Made by a program: the position numbers and the translations under genes
Assembly (NCBI GenBank): GCA_937863625.1
Contig: CALMGO010000432.1
Span: forward strand, 1 to 6,211
DNA length: 6,211 nt
Direction: 5' to 3'
Origin: an uncultured bacterium
Lineage (GTDB): Bacteria > Planctomycetota > DG-23 > SLPQ01
Notes under the pieces: model-generated
Databases searched by the model: none
Seen by the model: the letters and a program-made list of their open reading frames with translations, nothing else
Told to the model about the DNA's origin: nothing
In this document: positions 5,197-6,211 of the stretch, piece after piece
Layout of the letters: the number at the start of each line of letters is the position of its first letter
Numbering within the stretch: the first letter of the stretch is position 1

Positions 5197-5757
5197 CTAC
5201 CCGAACTGAATCTGTATATACTGCTGGCCAAAATCCTCCGTCGAGTATTCCTCCTCGTAGTATTCGAGAAACCACTTTGCCGCAAACTCTATGACCGTCT
5301 TTCGCTTCTCCGGCTCGTCGGGCATCTCCACTATGAGCGTGTCCGATACGTGAACGCCTTTGGCCTGTTCCTCGTCCGCAGGCTTCATCCCGAAATCCTC
5401 CGGCTTGAAGACCGCTATCCCGGTCACGTAGACCTTTTTGGCGCCGGCGTCGTAGAAATCCTCCACGGTCTTCTGCAAATCGGCCTTCGAGACCTCGCCG
5501 CCTTTGTGGTTATCGGCCTTGAGCCATTCGAGCGCTTCGAGCGTCTCGTACTCAGTCGATGCGAGATCCTCTCTCGCGTAGAAATCCCGCTCGTAGACCA
5601 TCCTTTTGCCGTCCGGCATGTCCCGCATCTGGTCGTACGTGAGTTCGCCGGGCTTCGCCGTGGCAATGTCGGCGCCTCCCTTGCCGCCGCCGCAGCCGGC
5701 AAATACCGCCACGGCAACCGCGACACATACCGGCAAAAGAAACCATGTGCGTGTCAT
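5197..5757 (-). CDS. Lipoprotein of unknown function
   Basis: The 186-residue product has a classical lipoprotein signal. Arg3 precedes a hydrophobic core rich in Val and Ala (residues 5-20) and a VFAG-Cys22 lipobox, so Cys22 should be lipidated after cleavage. A flexible Gly/Lys-rich linker (23-28) follows, then a mostly acidic soluble domain. Residues ~90-115 (SKADLQKTVEDFYDAGAKKV) look like a helix leading into the VYVTGIAVF strand, and SDTLIVEMPDEPEKR (138-152) is another strand-turn. The C terminus is aromatic and acidic (FLEYYEEEYSTEDF). I do not recognise a named family. The ATG at 5757 was chosen because AGGAGA lies 6 nt upstream and it gives a proper signal; the ATG at 5829 would add 24 residues in front of it. 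The upstream neighbour on the same strand is a sugar permease, but the 94-bp gap leaves a shared operon uncertain. Confidence 0.82.
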   Translation of the reverse strand: MTRTWFLLPVCVAVAVAVFAGCGGGKGGADIATAKPGELTYDQMRDMPDGKRMVYERDFYAREDLASTEYETLEALEWLKADNHKGGEVSKADLQKTVEDFYDAGAKKVYVTGIAVFKPEDFGMKPADEEQAKGVHVSDTLIVEMPDEPEKRKTVIEFAAKWFLEYYEEEYSTEDFGQQYIQIQFG

Positions 5758-5851
5758 TTCACATCTCCTGTGATATAGGGGCGTATCCAAAGCGCGTATT
5801 CCCAGCCACGATAAAGCGCGGTCCTTCACAATGCCGAGGTCGCGAGAGGTC

Positions 5852-6211
5852 TCAGCCTTTGACGCCGCCGAGCTGGATGCCTTTGACGAAATATTTCTGG
5901 CCGACCAGAAACACGACCAGAAGCGGTATCAGCACGATGATCGAACCGGCCATTAGCAGATTGAAATCGCTGTGGTACTGCCCCCGTAATCGCTGGAGGA
6001 GTACCTGGAGTGGGAGGAGTTCTTCGCGGTTGATGATGATTAGCGGCCACATGAACGACTTCCACGTGCCCATGAAGACGAAAGTCCCAAGCGTGGCGAG
6101 GGCGACTTTTGCAAGGGGCAGCGTCACGTGCAGGTATACGCGGAGGTTTCCGCAGCCGTCGATGCGCGCAGCATCTTCGAGTTCGCGCGGGAGGCTCATA
6201 AAAAACTGCCG
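5852..6211 (-). CDS. Carbohydrate ABC transporter permease, MalG type (C-terminal part)
   Basis: This is the inner-membrane permease subunit of a CUT1-family sugar importer, cut by the right edge of the window; the frame stays open to 6211. The 119 visible residues start within the EAA loop. RQFFMSLPRELEDAARIDG followed by the VTLPLAK segment matches the EAA motif that docks onto the ATPase. Two membrane helices follow, at about visible residues 35-60 (ending in the typical TWKSFMWPLIII) and 86-108. The protein ends with GQKYFVKGIQLGGVKG, the usual MalG-like C terminus (FVKGLTAGAVKG type). Its substrate cannot be inferred. The companion permease, binding protein and ATPase would be expected upstream, outside the window. 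A lipoprotein gene lies 94 bp downstream. Confidence 0.93.
   Translation of the reverse strand, partial: RQFFMSLPRELEDAARIDGCGNLRVYLHVTLPLAKVALATLGTFVFMGTWKSFMWPLIIINREELLPLQVLLQRLRGQYHSDFNLLMAGSIIVLIPLLVVFLVGQKYFVKGIQLGGVKG

Noticed and set aside
5176..5778. 200-residue plus-strand frame
   Set aside because: Antisense to the lipoprotein gene, which has a clear lipobox, ribosome binding site and signal peptide.

Overview
The window is a GC-rich stretch from an uncultured-looking Gram-negative-type bacterium. It encodes a lipoprotein with a classical lipobox, a secreted ankyrin protein with a type I signal peptide, and part of a CUT1-type sugar ABC transporter. Intergenic DNA carries short AAAT(T)AGGGAC-type palindromes of the kind seen next to REP/RAYT-like elements. 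The phylum cannot be fixed from the sequence; Planctomycetota, Hydrogenedentota and similar groups would fit, but this is an impression only. Most genes lie on the minus strand. No rRNA, tRNA, CRISPR array or complete insertion sequence was found.

Layout, left to right. (1) metF, methylenetetrahydrofolate reductase, minus strand, 59-961, with related short palindromes touching both ends: one supplies the stop codon and the other forms a long hairpin just upstream of the Shine-Dalgarno. (2) A large exported protein made almost entirely of about 17 ankyrin repeats, minus strand, 1187-3046. (3) A restriction-modification island, 3162-4251: C-box-like operators and a leaderless-type promoter, a small XRE controller protein, a DNA methyltransferase reduced to its first ~39 codons, and, converging on it with overlapping stop codons, an intact wHTH-HNH endonuclease gene. 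(4) A small one-helix membrane protein of unknown function, 4301-4777, just upstream of the endonuclease on the same strand and possibly co-transcribed with it. (5) A 78-residue unknown plus-strand gene with a very strong ribosome binding site, 4929-5165. (6) A 186-residue lipoprotein of unknown function, 5197-5757. (7) The C-terminal part of a MalG-type sugar permease, running off the right edge, 5852-6211.

The most interesting part is the restriction-modification island. Controller, operators and nuclease look intact, but the methyltransferase stops before its catalytic DPPY region. Either the nuclease is inactive, or it is protected by a methyltransferase elsewhere, or it cuts modified DNA. 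The last option is worth considering because its N-terminal domain resembles the winged helix that follows the catalytic domain in DpnI. The remaining genes appear to be ordinary chromosomal functions with no evident link to this island.
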